Shown piece by piece: positions 7,615 through 17,511 of a stretch of 64,000 nucleotides of DNA. The translations under genes and the position numbers were made by a program. Under the pieces are notes generated by a model that saw only the letters and a program-made list of their open reading frames with translations, had not been told where the DNA came from and made no database searches. The stretch covers positions 1 to 64,000 of the forward strand of contig JBNLCC010000048.1 of the NCBI GenBank assembly GCA_050303615.1, read 5' to 3'. How positions within the stretch are numbered: position 1 is the first letter of the stretch; each line of letters starts with the position of its first letter. Source of the stretch: CAZDXJ01 sp050303615. Lineage in GTDB: Bacteria > Pseudomonadota > Gammaproteobacteria > Methylococcales > Methylomonadaceae.

Positions 7615-8300
7615 TACTCGGTAACATGCACGGGGATGCGTTCAATTGCAGGTTTGCGTTGGACGATTTTGTTATCGATGATATTTTTTAACGCGATCAG
7701 AAATCCGAGACCGATAAATGCACCAGGCGGGAGGATGGCCAGCAGCATGCCGGAATAGTCCTCGACGACATTGATCTGCCAGTTTTTGGCGACCGGGCCG
7801 AACATCAGGTCGGCATGGGCGAACAGTGTTCCGGAGCCGATCACCTCGCGCATCGCACCGAGCAGCACCAGGGCAAAAGTAAAACCCAGACCGATAGACA
7901 AACCATCCAGTATCGCTTTATCGACACTGTTTTTTGCAGCAAAGGCTTCCGCGCGCCCGATGATGGAACAATTGGTGACAATCAACGGAATAAAGATGCC
8001 GAGAATTTTGTATAGACCATAGAACCAGGCATTCATGGCCAACTCGATCATCGTGACGATGCAGGCGATGACTAGCACAAAGACCGGTAGTCTCACTTCG
8101 CTACTGACAAAATTGCGGATTAATGAAACGATGAGATTGGAACAAAGTAGCGTTACTGTTGTGGCAAGTCCCAAGCCCAGGCTGTTGATGACCGTATTGC
8201 TGACTGCCAGCAACGGACATAGGCCTAACAGCGCAACAAATGCCTGATTGTTGTTCCAGAGCCCTTCTTTTATGATATTGCCGTATTCAGATGAGATCAT
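7614..8300 (-). CDS. rsxE: Rnf/Rsx electron transport complex subunit E
   Basis: A 228-residue integral membrane protein with about six hydrophobic helices, homologous to RsxA. It has the family markers LLGLCPLLAVSN near the N-terminus and LGIFIPLIVTNCSIIGRAEA in the middle; the Cys residues in these two segments help hold an intramembrane iron-sulfur centre. The Rnf/Rsx complex moves electrons between NADH and ferredoxin-level carriers coupled to ion movement, and in E. coli reduces SoxR. It overlaps rsxG by 4 bases and nth by 1. Confidence 0.95.
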   Translation of the reverse strand: MISSEYGNIIKEGLWNNNQAFVALLGLCPLLAVSNTVINSLGLGLATTVTLLCSNLIVSLIRNFVSSEVRLPVFVLVIACIVTMIELAMNAWFYGLYKILGIFIPLIVTNCSIIGRAEAFAAKNSVDKAILDGLSIGLGFTFALVLLGAMREVIGSGTLFAHADLMFGPVAKNWQINVVEDYSGMLLAILPPGAFIGLGFLIALKNIIDNKIVQRKPAIERIPVHVTE

Positions 8301-8956
8301 TTTGCTTCCTCACTGTCTTTTTTATTGACGCGGTGTTCCGCCGGCGCGAAAACTTCCGCTTGATGCCGTTGGAAGTAAAGCAGCGTGTTTTTGACTGCCT
8401 TGACAATGGCGCGTGGCGTGATTGTAGCGCCGGTAAACTGGTCGAACGAACCGCCGTCCCGTTTTACCGCCCATTGCTTTTCGGCCGGATTATGCAATGA
8501 CTTACCGGCAAAGTGCAGAATCCAATCGGAGCGGCTGACTTCGATATTGTCTCCAAGTCCCGGTGTTTCCTTATGTGCCACGACCCTGACCCCGGCCAAG
8601 CTGCCGTCGGCTTTTACCGCAACCAGTAACTTGATTTTTCCGTTGTAGCCGCCGGGTGCAATGGTAGTAAAAATGGCAGACACCGGTTTTCCCATTTTTC
8701 TGGCGCGATACACGGTTATCGGATCCAAACTGCCCAAACGCTTATCTGTTACTGTTATGGTATCGTTGACGATATCATTGTCATAGAGCGCTTTTGGCAC
8801 AATCGCGCTGAGATTGCGCAACAGCGCGGCACGCTCGTTTTCGGAGATTTTTTCCTTGGTGGAATGAAAAGTCATCGATACCAAACCGGTACCCACCAGC
8901 GAAAAAAGACCGAGAACGGCTGCGGCAGTCAGGGATTTTTTTATGATGTAATTCAT
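8297..8956 (-). CDS. rsxG: Rnf/Rsx electron transport complex subunit G (covalent FMN)
   Basis: The 219-residue protein has one N-terminal membrane helix (about residues 10-30) and a periplasmic FMN-binding domain. The flavinylation motif TGATITPRAIV (from residue 175) carries the acceptor Thr178. An apbE-type flavin transferase is needed for this attachment and is not in the window. It overlaps rsxD and rsxE by 4 bases each, which fits tight translational coupling. Confidence 0.95.
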   Translation of the reverse strand: MNYIIKKSLTAAAVLGLFSLVGTGLVSMTFHSTKEKISENERAALLRNLSAIVPKALYDNDIVNDTITVTDKRLGSLDPITVYRARKMGKPVSAIFTTIAPGGYNGKIKLLVAVKADGSLAGVRVVAHKETPGLGDNIEVSRSDWILHFAGKSLHNPAEKQWAVKRDGGSFDQFTGATITPRAIVKAVKNTLLYFQRHQAEVFAPAEHRVNKKDSEEAK

Positions 8957-9984
8957 GATGGCTGACCGAATACCCGGGGGCGTGTGTAGTAATCAATGGT
9001 GGGTGCGGCCAGATTCATCAGCAACACCGAAAACGCGATGGCATCCGGATAGCCGCCCCATACCCTGATGATATACACCAGTGCGCCGATCAAGATACCG
9101 TAGATCAATCGGCCTTTGCCTGTGGTCGCTGCGGTAACCGGGTCGGTGGCAATAAAAAAGGCGCCCAGCATGGTAGCGCCGCCGAATAAATGGAATAAAG
9201 GTGAAGTGAACTGGCTGCTGTCCAACAAATAACCGATGGCGGCAAAACAGCCCAAACCCGAAAGCACGCCGAACGGGATTTGCCAGGCGATTGCGCGGCG
9301 TTGTATCAGCCACAGGCCGCCCAGCAGATAACCGGCGGAAACCCACTCCCAGCCTTTTCCCGCCACCAGTCCGAAGACTGAGCCGGTGCTGATCTGTGCG
9401 ACTGTTTTATTCAGTCCCAGCTGGGTTCTGACGGTATCCAGCGGTGTTGCCTTGGTGAGTGCGTCAAAAGTGGTGTCAGCCGGCGGTTGTTCGAGAAAAA
9501 TGAGGCGCAATGTGTCGCTAAAACCCAATGTCATATTACTGATGTCTTGCGGCGCCAGCCAGCCTGTCATCTGTTTGGGAAAGGAAACCAACAGCAGCAC
9601 ATAACCGGCCATCGCGGGATTGAACGGATTATAGCCGAGGCCGCCATACAATTGTTTGGCAATGATAATGGCAAATGCTGTACCGATCACGGTTATCCAC
9701 CATGGTGCGATGACCGGTAAGGCCAGCGCCAGCAGCATGGCAGTGACCACCGCACTTAAGTCCAGCAGGCTGTCGATAATGGGTCTGCTACGCAACGCCA
9801 ATACGGCCGCCTCGGCAAGCAGTGCAGTTAACACAGCCAATACCGAATTGATCAGCACGCCGAAACCGAAAAACCAATACATCGTGAACATGCCCGGCAG
9901 CAGTGCCAGCAGTACTTGCAGCATTACTTTGGTAACGCTGTTTTGCGGTATTAAGTGCGGTGATACGGTTGTTGCAAACTTCAT
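8953..9984 (-). CDS. rsxD: Rnf/Rsx electron transport complex subunit D
   Basis: The 343-residue polytopic membrane protein is related to NqrB. It begins with the cytoplasmic stretch SPHLIPQNSVTKVM, has QLYGGLGYNPFNPAMAGY in the membrane domain, and carries TKATPLD (around residue 180), the region where FMN is attached to Thr in characterised RnfD proteins. The AAPTIDYYTRPRVFG ending is normal. It overlaps rsxG by 4 bases and lies 2 bases after rsxC. Confidence 0.95.
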   Translation of the reverse strand: MKFATTVSPHLIPQNSVTKVMLQVLLALLPGMFTMYWFFGFGVLINSVLAVLTALLAEAAVLALRSRPIIDSLLDLSAVVTAMLLALALPVIAPWWITVIGTAFAIIIAKQLYGGLGYNPFNPAMAGYVLLLVSFPKQMTGWLAPQDISNMTLGFSDTLRLIFLEQPPADTTFDALTKATPLDTVRTQLGLNKTVAQISTGSVFGLVAGKGWEWVSAGYLLGGLWLIQRRAIAWQIPFGVLSGLGCFAAIGYLLDSSQFTSPLFHLFGGATMLGAFFIATDPVTAATTGKGRLIYGILIGALVYIIRVWGGYPDAIAFSVLLMNLAAPTIDYYTRPRVFGQPS

Positions 9985-9986
9985 GA

Positions 9987-11495
9987 CTACTCCTGATGCT
10001 CTGCGGCATGCGCGGCTTCCAATGCCCTTCTGGCGTCTTCGGCTTTCTTTTTGGCCAGCGCTTCTTTTTTTCTTCGTGAGCGTTCCGCCCGTTCCAACTT
10101 TTCTTTTTCGATGCGCAATAATTGCGCATCATGCCGGGCTTTAGCCCTGGCCGCTTTTTCCGCCTGTTGTCTTTTTAATGCTATTTTACTTTTAGATGCC
10201 CGGTAATACTGGACTAACGGGATCTGGCTGGGGCAAACAATTTCGCAGCAACCGCACTCAATACAATCGAACAGATGAAATTCTTCGCATTTGTCCAGAT
10301 TGTCGGCCCGGCTATACCAGTATAGCTGCTGCGGTAGCAGGGTTACCGGGCAAACCTTGGCGCATTCGCCGCAACGGATGCAGGGCCGGGCGTGTTTTTC
10401 GGTCCTGATTTCGTCTGCTGCCGCCGCCAGAATGCAGTTGGTGGCTTTAATAACCGGAATTTCATCGTCCGGCAAGGCAAACCCCATCATCGGACCGCCC
10501 ATGATCAAGCGTTCCACATTTTTACGGTAACCACCACAACAGTGAATCAGATGCTTAATCGGCGTGCCGATACGGACTCGCAGATTTTGGTTTTGGTTTA
10601 CGCCCTTACCGGTAACGGTGACAATGCGTTCGGTTAGCGGCTTTCCCTGGCAAACGGCTTGATAGATTGCCGCTGCAGTACCGACATTCTGGCACACAAT
10701 GCCGATATCGGCAGGGATGCCGCCACTGGGCGTTTCTTTGCCGGTGAGCACGCGGATCAGCTGTTTTTCGCCGCCTGTCGGATAAAGCGTCGGTACGGCG
10801 ACCAGTTCGATATGTTCGGCCTGCAGGTTATCGACGGCTTTCTGCAATGCCGCTTTGGCTGTCTGCATGTGATCTTCAACAGCGATAATGCAACGTTCTA
10901 TCTGCAGCACATGTAATAAAACCTGGGCGCCGCCGATCACATCGTCGGCCTGATACTGCATCAGCATATTGTCACAGGTTATATACGGTTCGCATTCGGC
11001 GCCGTTCAGGATCAGCGTATCGATATGGCGTCGCTGACCCGGGTCCAGTTTGACGGCGGATGGGAAAGCCGCTCCGCCTAAGCCGACGATGCCTGCTTGC
11101 TGAATTATACTGCGGATCTTCGCCGGGTCGAGTTGCCGGTAATCAGTCGTTGTGCCGGAAGGCAGTGCTTGGTCCAGACCGTCGGTTTCAATGACAATGC
11201 ATAGATCGTTTAGTCCAGACGGGTGCGGTATGGGCCGATTTTCGATGCCGGTTACCTTGCCCGAACTGGCGGCAATGACTGGAGCCCCCAGAAAATGCCC
11301 GGTTTGGGCAATCAGCTGGCCTTTGAGTACGTGGTCTCCGGGTTTTACTATGGCTTCGGCGACCACGCCGGGTCGCTGCAATAATGGATAAACCAGTTGC
11401 TTGGGAATGCCGGCATCAATCAGTGGTGAATGTGTGGAGAGTTGCTTGAATCCGGGCAAACGCAAGCCGCCGTGAAAGAGCTGCAATTTAAGCAT
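9987..11495 (-). CDS. rsxC: Rnf/Rsx electron transport complex subunit C
   Basis: The 502-residue membrane-associated subunit binds FMN and NADH and carries two 4Fe-4S clusters. The cluster motifs are CIRCGECAKVCP and CIECGCCEIVCP. A glycine-rich GLGGAAFPSAVKL segment and the GAECEPYITCD motif are typical. The start at 11495 (MLKLQLFHGG) matches the family better than an in-frame upstream start that would overlap rsxB. The C-terminus is a short Ala/Lys/Arg/Glu-rich helix, much shorter than the repeat-rich tail of E. coli RsxC (about 740 residues); this looks like natural length variation. Confidence 0.95.
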   Translation of the reverse strand: MLKLQLFHGGLRLPGFKQLSTHSPLIDAGIPKQLVYPLLQRPGVVAEAIVKPGDHVLKGQLIAQTGHFLGAPVIAASSGKVTGIENRPIPHPSGLNDLCIVIETDGLDQALPSGTTTDYRQLDPAKIRSIIQQAGIVGLGGAAFPSAVKLDPGQRRHIDTLILNGAECEPYITCDNMLMQYQADDVIGGAQVLLHVLQIERCIIAVEDHMQTAKAALQKAVDNLQAEHIELVAVPTLYPTGGEKQLIRVLTGKETPSGGIPADIGIVCQNVGTAAAIYQAVCQGKPLTERIVTVTGKGVNQNQNLRVRIGTPIKHLIHCCGGYRKNVERLIMGGPMMGFALPDDEIPVIKATNCILAAAADEIRTEKHARPCIRCGECAKVCPVTLLPQQLYWYSRADNLDKCEEFHLFDCIECGCCEIVCPSQIPLVQYYRASKSKIALKRQQAEKAARAKARHDAQLLRIEKEKLERAERSRRKKEALAKKKAEDARRALEAAHAAEHQE

Positions 11496-11497
11496 GG

Positions 11498-12025
11498 TTA
11501 GTGTATTCCTTCCGGCTCCGGCCATTGCCAATTATTTGCCGTTTCTGCAACCGGCTGCATAATGATGCAGTCAACCGGGCAGGGTTCGATACATAGCTCG
11601 CAGCCGGTGCATTCCGAGGCAATGACCGTATGCACGTGTTTTGCCGAGCCGAGTATTGCGTCGACAGGACAGGCCTGAATGCATTTGGTGCAGCCGATGC
11701 AGTCCTCTTCAATAATTACTGCCAGAGCCGGCGGTTTTTCCTCGCCGTGTTCTTCGCTTAGGGGAATACTGTCGACACCCAACAAATCGGCCAGCGCATT
11801 AACGCCGTCCTGTCCGCCAGGCGGACAGCGGTTTATCTCCGCTTCACCCGACGCTATGGCTTCCGCGTAAGGACGGCAACCGGCAAAACCGCACTGGCCG
11901 CATTGCGTCTGCGGCAACAATGCCTCGATCTGGTCGGCAACCGGATCGCCTTCCACTTTAAAGCGTATCGCCGAATAACCTAATATGACACCGAAAAAGG
12001 CAAATAACAGACAGACCATCAGCAT
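11498..12025 (-). CDS. rsxB: Rnf/Rsx electron transport complex subunit B (ferredoxin-like)
   Basis: The 175-residue subunit has one N-terminal membrane anchor (about residues 1-20). A 4Fe-4S domain follows with CGQCGFAGC and a later Cys in RCPPGG. Two bacterial ferredoxin clusters come last, CIGCTKCIQACP and CTGCELCIEPCP. It passes electrons within the Rnf/Rsx complex. It sits between rsxA (33-base gap) and rsxC (2-base gap). Confidence 0.96.
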   Translation of the reverse strand: MLMVCLLFAFFGVILGYSAIRFKVEGDPVADQIEALLPQTQCGQCGFAGCRPYAEAIASGEAEINRCPPGGQDGVNALADLLGVDSIPLSEEHGEEKPPALAVIIEEDCIGCTKCIQACPVDAILGSAKHVHTVIASECTGCELCIEPCPVDCIIMQPVAETANNWQWPEPEGIH

Positions 12026-12058
12026 AACTAAAACCTCACTAATACGGTAGATCCCGGA

Positions 12059-12640
12059 TTAAACTCTGACCAATCCGGCAAATCCCATAAACGCCATAGA
12101 CATTAGGCCGGCAGTAACCAGCGCGATGGCGTTGCCTTTGAACGGGAGGGGGACATCGGCAACGGCAACGCGTTCCCGGACAGCGGCAAATAATACTAAA
12201 ACCAAAGAAAAACCTAATGCGGCGCCAAAACCATATAAAGCCGATTGCATAAAATTATGTTGTTCCTGCACATTGAGCAGCGCGACTCCCAAAACCGCAC
12301 AGTTTGTGGTAATCAACGGCAAAAAAATTCCAAGTACCTGATACAACATGGGACTGGTTTTATGTACCACGAGTTCGGTAAACTGCACTACCACAGCGAT
12401 AACAACAATAAACGTGATGGTGCGTAAGTACTCCATTTCCAGCGGCAACAGCAAATAAGTGTTGGCCAAATAGCTGCATATCGAGGAGAGCGTCAGCACG
12501 AAGGTTGTGGCAAATCCCATGCCCATCGCCGTCTCCAGTTTGCGCGACACACCCATGAACGGACATAGGCCCAAGAATTTAACCAGCACGAAGTTATTGA
12601 CTAAAATAGTGCTAACCAGAATGATAATGTATTCCTTCAT
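12059..12640 (-). CDS. rsxA: Rnf/Rsx electron transport complex subunit A
   Basis: This 193-residue protein has six membrane helices and the same length as E. coli RsxA. The first helix reads NNFVLVKFLGLCPFMGVS and the fourth LGIFLPLITTNCAVLG; their Cys residues belong to the intramembrane iron-sulfur site shared with RsxE. The ATG at 12640 (MKEYIIIL) is chosen because it aligns with known RsxA starts; an ATG seven codons upstream lies on top of the GGAGGG ribosome site. It is the first gene of the rsxABCDGE-nth operon. The 246 bases before it, up to the metG stop, must hold the operon promoter, but no strong match was found. Confidence 0.96.
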   Translation of the reverse strand: MKEYIIILVSTILVNNFVLVKFLGLCPFMGVSRKLETAMGMGFATTFVLTLSSICSYLANTYLLLPLEMEYLRTITFIVVIAVVVQFTELVVHKTSPMLYQVLGIFLPLITTNCAVLGVALLNVQEQHNFMQSALYGFGAALGFSLVLVLFAAVRERVAVADVPLPFKGNAIALVTAGLMSMAFMGFAGLVRV

Positions 12641-12886
12641 AATATTACTCAATCCCTCCATTTGTTAAATAAGGCGGGGCAGGACTGTTATGACAACCCG
12701 CCGTTGATGTTATTCTCAGTGCCGACGTAACGGTGCTAAATCCGTCGCGTGCCGGGCAGCAAGAGCAATAGCGGTATAAAACAACCGTATCAGCCATGAG
12801 AACGCTCTACAATATCCGTATTAAAAGACGATTAATTTTCTGATTGACAATCAGTTTGCGCTAGTGAATCCATTCCCCGTGATATC

Positions 12887-14905
12887 TTATTTAATCCGCA
12901 TACCCGGCTGAGCGCCCTGTTCGGGATGCAGCAGCCATAAATCTTTGCCGCCCGGTCCGGCAGCCAACACCATGCCTTCGGATAGGCCGAAACGCATTTT
13001 TCGCGGTTTTAAATTGGCGACCACGACTGTCAGTTTGCCTTCCAGATCTTGCGGTGCGTAGGCTGACTTGATGCCGGCAAAAATATTGCGTGTTTCATCG
13101 CCGATATCCACAGTCAGTTGCAACAGCTTGTCCGCGCCTTCTACCTGCTCGGCTTTAACGATTTTAGCTACTCGTAGGTCGAGTTTGGCAAAATCCTCAA
13201 ATTCGATCTGCTCGGCAATCGGCTCGCATTGCGCTGTCTTTGCCGGGGCCGGCTGTTGTTCCAGGTTTTCCTTGGAAGCTTCGATGATGGCGTCGATTTT
13301 ATCCGTTTCGACACGGGTCAGCAGCGGTTTGAATTTATTCACTTTATGTGCCAGCAACGGTGTCGCCTGTGCCGGCCAGCGCTGCGCTTCGATATTCAGA
13401 TAGTCTTCGGCATGTTGTGCCAGTTCCGGTACCACCGGTTTCAGGTAGGCTGCCAGCAGGCGGAATAAATTGATTCCCATTGAGCAGATATTCTGCAATT
13501 CATCGTCTTTGCCCGGCTCTTTGGCGACCACCCAGGGCTTGTGTTCATCGATATATTGATTCGCTTTATCGGCCAGTGCCATAATTTCGCGCATTGCTTT
13601 GCCGAATTCGCGATTTTCATACAATAAGGCAATGCTTTCGTTCGCGGCAACAAAGTGGCCGAACAATTCCGGTTCTGCGCAGTCACTTGAAAGCACATTA
13701 TCGAAGCGTTTGCTAATGAAGCCACTGCAGCGGCTGGCGATATTGACGACTTTTCCTACCAGATCGGAATTAACCCGATGCATAAAGTCGTCGAAATTTA
13801 AATCGATGTCGTCGACCCCCGGCCCCAATTTGGCGGCAAAATAATAACGCAGATATTCCGGATTTAGATGTTCCAGGTAAGTTCTGGCGGTAATGAAGGT
13901 ACCACGTGATTTGGACATCTTTTCACCGTTGACGGTCAGGAAGCCATGCGCAAAAATGGCGGTTGGGGTCCTGAAGCCGGCACCGGAGAGCATCGCCGGC
14001 CAAAACAAGGCGTGAAAATAAATAATATCCTTGCCGATAAAATGATAGAGTTCCGCCTCGCTGTATTTGGCCCAAAAACGGTCAAAGTCCAGGCCTTGTT
14101 TGTCGCACAGGTTTTTGAAACTGGCCATGTAGCCAATCGGTGCATCCAGCCAGACATAGAAATATTTGCCTGGGGCATCGGGAATTTCAAACCCGAAATA
14201 AGGGGCGTCCCGGGAAATATCCCATTCGTGAAGACCGCCTCCCAGCCATTCGTCCAGTTTGTTGGTCACTTCATGCTGTAAATGGCCGGCTTTGGTCCAT
14301 TGGTTAAGCATTTCGGTAAAATCCGCCAGTTTAAAGAAATAATGCACCGAGTCCTTGTCCACCGGTTTTTCGCCGGTAATCACCGATACCGGGTTTTTAA
14401 GGTCGGTCGGCGAATAAGTTGCTCCGCAGCTTTCGCAGCTGTCACCATATTGATCGGCGGCATTGCACTTGGGGCAGTTGCCTTTAATAAACCGATCGGG
14501 CAGAAACATTTTTTTGACCGGATCATAAGCTTGCGTGATAGACCGGGAGCTGATATGTCCGCCGTCGCGCAGGCGCTGATAAATTAACGACGAAAATAAT
14601 TTATTCTCCTCGGAATGCGTGCTGTGATAATTATCGAACGCCACGCCGAAATCGCTAAAATCCGACTGGTGTTCTTCGTGCACCCGGTTGATCAATTGTT
14701 CCGGAGTAATGCCTTCCCGATCCGCTTTCAACATAATCGGCGTACCGTGCGTATCGTCAGCGCAAACGAAATAACATTGATTGCCGCGTTGCTTTTGGAA
14801 GCGCACCCAGATATCGGTTTGAATATACTCTACCAAGTGTCCCAAATGAATGGGTCCGTTGGCGTATGGCAGTGCACTGGTGACGAGAATTTTTCTATCC
14901 GGCAT
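12887..14905 (-). CDS. metG: Methionyl-tRNA synthetase
   Basis: The 672-residue class I synthetase charges tRNA-Met. HLGH (20-23) and KMSKS are the ATP signatures. CPKC and CESC (around 145-165) form the zinc knuckle of the connective peptide, and the anticodon-binding helical domain follows. From about residue 570 comes the EMAP-II-like tRNA-binding OB-fold (FAKLDLRVAKIVKAEQVEGA), which mediates dimer formation. It is divergent from mrp across a 165-base AT-rich region, the same pairing seen in many gammaproteobacteria. Confidence 0.98.
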   Translation of the reverse strand: MPDRKILVTSALPYANGPIHLGHLVEYIQTDIWVRFQKQRGNQCYFVCADDTHGTPIMLKADREGITPEQLINRVHEEHQSDFSDFGVAFDNYHSTHSEENKLFSSLIYQRLRDGGHISSRSITQAYDPVKKMFLPDRFIKGNCPKCNAADQYGDSCESCGATYSPTDLKNPVSVITGEKPVDKDSVHYFFKLADFTEMLNQWTKAGHLQHEVTNKLDEWLGGGLHEWDISRDAPYFGFEIPDAPGKYFYVWLDAPIGYMASFKNLCDKQGLDFDRFWAKYSEAELYHFIGKDIIYFHALFWPAMLSGAGFRTPTAIFAHGFLTVNGEKMSKSRGTFITARTYLEHLNPEYLRYYFAAKLGPGVDDIDLNFDDFMHRVNSDLVGKVVNIASRCSGFISKRFDNVLSSDCAEPELFGHFVAANESIALLYENREFGKAMREIMALADKANQYIDEHKPWVVAKEPGKDDELQNICSMGINLFRLLAAYLKPVVPELAQHAEDYLNIEAQRWPAQATPLLAHKVNKFKPLLTRVETDKIDAIIEASKENLEQQPAPAKTAQCEPIAEQIEFEDFAKLDLRVAKIVKAEQVEGADKLLQLTVDIGDETRNIFAGIKSAYAPQDLEGKLTVVVANLKPRKMRFGLSEGMVLAAGPGGKDLWLLHPEQGAQPGMRIK

Positions 14906-14994
14906 AGTCTGTCTGGAATCAAATCTTAGATTAATTTAATGAACCGTTTATTATGGCATAATATAAATAAATTTCAGAGCACTGTGATAGCTAA

Positions 14995-15022
14995 TTACAT
15001 TTTATATGAAAAACTGTATAAT
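14995..15022 (+). promoter_or_regulatory. Candidate sigma-70 promoter of mrp
   Basis: TTACAT (14995-15000), a 16-base spacer and a perfect TATAAT (15017-15022) lie about 50 bases before the mrp start. The -10 box is strong and the -35 is partial. Confidence 0.5.
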
Positions 15023-15070
15023 ACCTAGTAAATTACTTGGTTATTGTTTGCCGATAGGAGTAAGTTATTT

Positions 15071-16162
15071 ATGACAAGTATCAGTCGGGCCGATATTGAA
15101 AGTCAGCTGCAGACCGTTATCGATTCGAATATCGGGCAGGACCTGATTACCGCCGGGGCAGTTAAAGCGATCGATATCAACGGCGCAAATGTTACTGTCG
15201 AGTTGGTTTTGGGTTACCCCGCAAAAAGCTGCATGGATCGGCTAAAGCACGAAGTTGAGCAAAAATTGGCAGCAGTGCAGGGTATTGAACAAGTACATGT
15301 CAATATCTCCATCAAAATCGTTTCCCATGCCGTTCAGCGAACGCTGAAACCGTTGCAAAACATTAAAAATATTATTGCCGTCGCTTCGGGCAAGGGGGGC
15401 GTGGGCAAATCCACGACTTCCGTCAATTTGGCGTTGGCATTACAGGCGGAAGGCGCCCAAGTCGGAATACTTGATGCGGATATTTACGGTCCCAGTATTC
15501 CCACCATGCTGGGGATTTCCGGATATCCGTCCAGCGAAGACGGCAAGACAATGATGCCTAAAACCTCTTACGGGCTGCAGACGATATCCATCGGTTACCT
15601 GATAGATGAAGATCAGCCGATGATTTGGCGCGGTCCGATGGTCACCAATGCCTTACAGCAATTGTTGAAAGATACCAATTGGAGTGATCTCGACTACTTG
15701 ATAATCGATTTGCCGCCGGGTACCGGTGATATCCAGTTGACTTTATCGCAGCAGATTCCTGTCAGCGGCGCGGTAATCGTAACGACACCGCAGGATATAG
15801 CCCTGTTGGACGCGCAACGTGGACTGAAAATGTTTGAAAAAGTCAATGTGCCGGTGTTGGGTGTGGTTGAAAATATGAGTATTCATATCTGCAGTCAGTG
15901 CGGTCACGAAGAGGCTATTTTCGGATCCGGCGGTGGCCAGGCAATGGCGCAAAAATATCACGTCGATTTGCTGGGCGCATTGCCGCTGGATATCAATATC
16001 CGGCAATATGCCGACAACGGAAGACCGACCGTAGTTGCCGATCCGGACAGCCGGGCAGCGGAAATTTACCGCGAAATTGCCCGCAAAATGGCGGCCAAAT
16101 TGTCATTAAAAGCGAAAGATTACAGTGCCAAGTTTCCCAATATCGTAATTCAGAATACGTAA
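15071..16162 (+). CDS. mrp: Iron-sulfur cluster carrier protein Mrp/ApbC
   Basis: A 363-residue P-loop ATPase that carries and inserts Fe-S clusters. The N-terminal DUF59/MIP18-like domain covers about residues 1-85. The deviant Walker A is ASGKGGVGKSTTS (from about 105), the Walker B region reads IIDLPPGTGD, and the cluster-binding pair is ICSQC. The ATG at 15071 is used because AGGAG lies 10 bases upstream. dcd follows after 61 bases. It supports the many Fe-S proteins encoded here (Rsx, Nth), though that link is general. Confidence 0.95.
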   Translation: MTSISRADIESQLQTVIDSNIGQDLITAGAVKAIDINGANVTVELVLGYPAKSCMDRLKHEVEQKLAAVQGIEQVHVNISIKIVSHAVQRTLKPLQNIKNIIAVASGKGGVGKSTTSVNLALALQAEGAQVGILDADIYGPSIPTMLGISGYPSSEDGKTMMPKTSYGLQTISIGYLIDEDQPMIWRGPMVTNALQQLLKDTNWSDLDYLIIDLPPGTGDIQLTLSQQIPVSGAVIVTTPQDIALLDAQRGLKMFEKVNVPVLGVVENMSIHICSQCGHEEAIFGSGGGQAMAQKYHVDLLGALPLDINIRQYADNGRPTVVADPDSRAAEIYREIARKMAAKLSLKAKDYSAKFPNIVIQNT

Positions 16163-16223
16163 ATAGCATTTGATCTCCGCGCCGGCAATGGTAATAATGC
16201 TCATTTTTTTATTTGGCAGATGA

Positions 16224-16790
16224 ATGAGCATTAAGTCAGACTTATGGATACGCCGTATGGCCGAGCAACACGGTATGATCGAACCGTTCGAGACTGGCCA
16301 GGTCCGGGAGTCGGAGCGGGGGCGGGTTATTTCATACGGAACGTCGAGTTACGGTTACGATGTTCGCTGTTCCGATGAGTTCAAGATTTTTACCAACATA
16401 AACTCTGCTATTGTTGACCCGAAGGATTTTGATGCAGAGAGCTTTGTCGACGTCAAATCGGATGTGTGTATCATTCCGCCTAATTCCTTTGCCTTGGCGC
16501 GCACCGTGGAATATTTCCGGATACCGCGCGATGTACTGACTGTTTGTCTGGGTAAGTCAACCTATGCCCGCTGCGGTATTATCGTCAATGTGACACCGCT
16601 GGAACCGGAATGGGAAGGGCATGTGACACTGGAATTTTCCAATACGACGCCGTTGCCGGCTAAAATATATGCCAATGAAGGGGTTGCGCAAATGCTTTTT
16701 TTGGGCGGCGATGAGGTCTGCGCAACATCTTATAAAGACCGGGGCGGCAAATATCAGGGGCAAAAGGGAGTGACTTTGCCTCGAGCCTGA
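16224..16790 (+). CDS. dcd: dCTP deaminase
   Basis: It deaminates dCTP to dUTP, the main source of dUMP for thymidylate synthesis in many gammaproteobacteria. At 188 residues it is full length. RVISYGTSSYGYDVRCSDEF and the active-site segment WEGHVTLEFSNTTPLPAKIY with its catalytic Glu are present, and the end GKYQGQKGVTLPRA closes the trimeric site. It is downstream of mrp in the same direction, as is common in this class. Confidence 0.97.
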   Translation: MSIKSDLWIRRMAEQHGMIEPFETGQVRESERGRVISYGTSSYGYDVRCSDEFKIFTNINSAIVDPKDFDAESFVDVKSDVCIIPPNSFALARTVEYFRIPRDVLTVCLGKSTYARCGIIVNVTPLEPEWEGHVTLEFSNTTPLPAKIYANEGVAQMLFLGGDEVCATSYKDRGGKYQGQKGVTLPRA

Positions 16791-16884
16791 GCGGAATGTC
16801 GGATTTATTGGCAGTGTTCAGGAGCGGATGCCGTTTTTCATTCGGGAGCTAATTGTCTGCTCGTCATGAGGAGCGGTTCTCTAC

Positions 16885-17493
16885 GTGTTTTTAAGCATTA
16901 TGAACAATTCCACAATCAACGAAGCTAATTTTTTTAAGGTCGCCTGTCTTTTCGAAAGCGCCTTGGTATTACTCGCGCTGGTTTTAGGCTGGATGGCCGG
17001 TATCAACCCGCTGGAACATATTGTTTTTTCCGAATCGGCAATTTTCCGTGGTTTGCTTGGGACAATTCCTTTGTACTTGATTTTTATGGCGCTCTACCAA
17101 ATGGATATTGCAGCGCTACAGGATATCAGACGGATATTACTGGATACAGTGGGATCAAGCATGCATAAAATGCATTGGACGGACCTGCTGGTACTGGCGT
17201 CTATCGCCGGTATTTCAGAAGAAATTTTATTCCGGGGTTTGCTCCAGCCGTGGCTGGAATTGAAGTGGGGCATGGTGGCCGGGCTGATTTTCAGTAATGT
17301 GATCTTCGGTTTGGTGCATGCCGTTACACCGCTTTATGCGGTACTGGCCGGCTTGGTCGGAGTTTATTTGGGGCTGTTTCTTGATTTTGGAGGAGAGCGG
17401 AATTTGTTGACACCGATTATAATTCACGGTTGTTATGATTTTTTAGCATTTCTGGCGGTTATGCATTTTTACCGCAAGCAAAATTTATCCTGA
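16885..17493 (+). CDS. CPBP family intramembrane metalloprotease
   Basis: The 202-residue membrane protein carries the two CPBP (Abi/CAAX-like) motifs: SEEILFRGLLQPWLE with the Glu-Glu and Arg, and IFGLVHAV with the metal-binding His. A third conserved His appears near IIHGCYDF. About five hydrophobic helices are visible. Substrate is unknown; the family includes CAAX-type proteases and bacteriocin-immunity proteins. The GTG at 16885 has AGGAG 11 bases upstream; the ATG at 16900 is an alternative start. It is convergent with the 17580 gene. Confidence 0.85.
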   Translation: MFLSIMNNSTINEANFFKVACLFESALVLLALVLGWMAGINPLEHIVFSESAIFRGLLGTIPLYLIFMALYQMDIAALQDIRRILLDTVGSSMHKMHWTDLLVLASIAGISEEILFRGLLQPWLELKWGMVAGLIFSNVIFGLVHAVTPLYAVLAGLVGVYLGLFLDFGGERNLLTPIIIHGCYDFLAFLAVMHFYRKQNLS

Positions 17494-17511
17494 TTAAGCC
17501 GGCAAAACTTG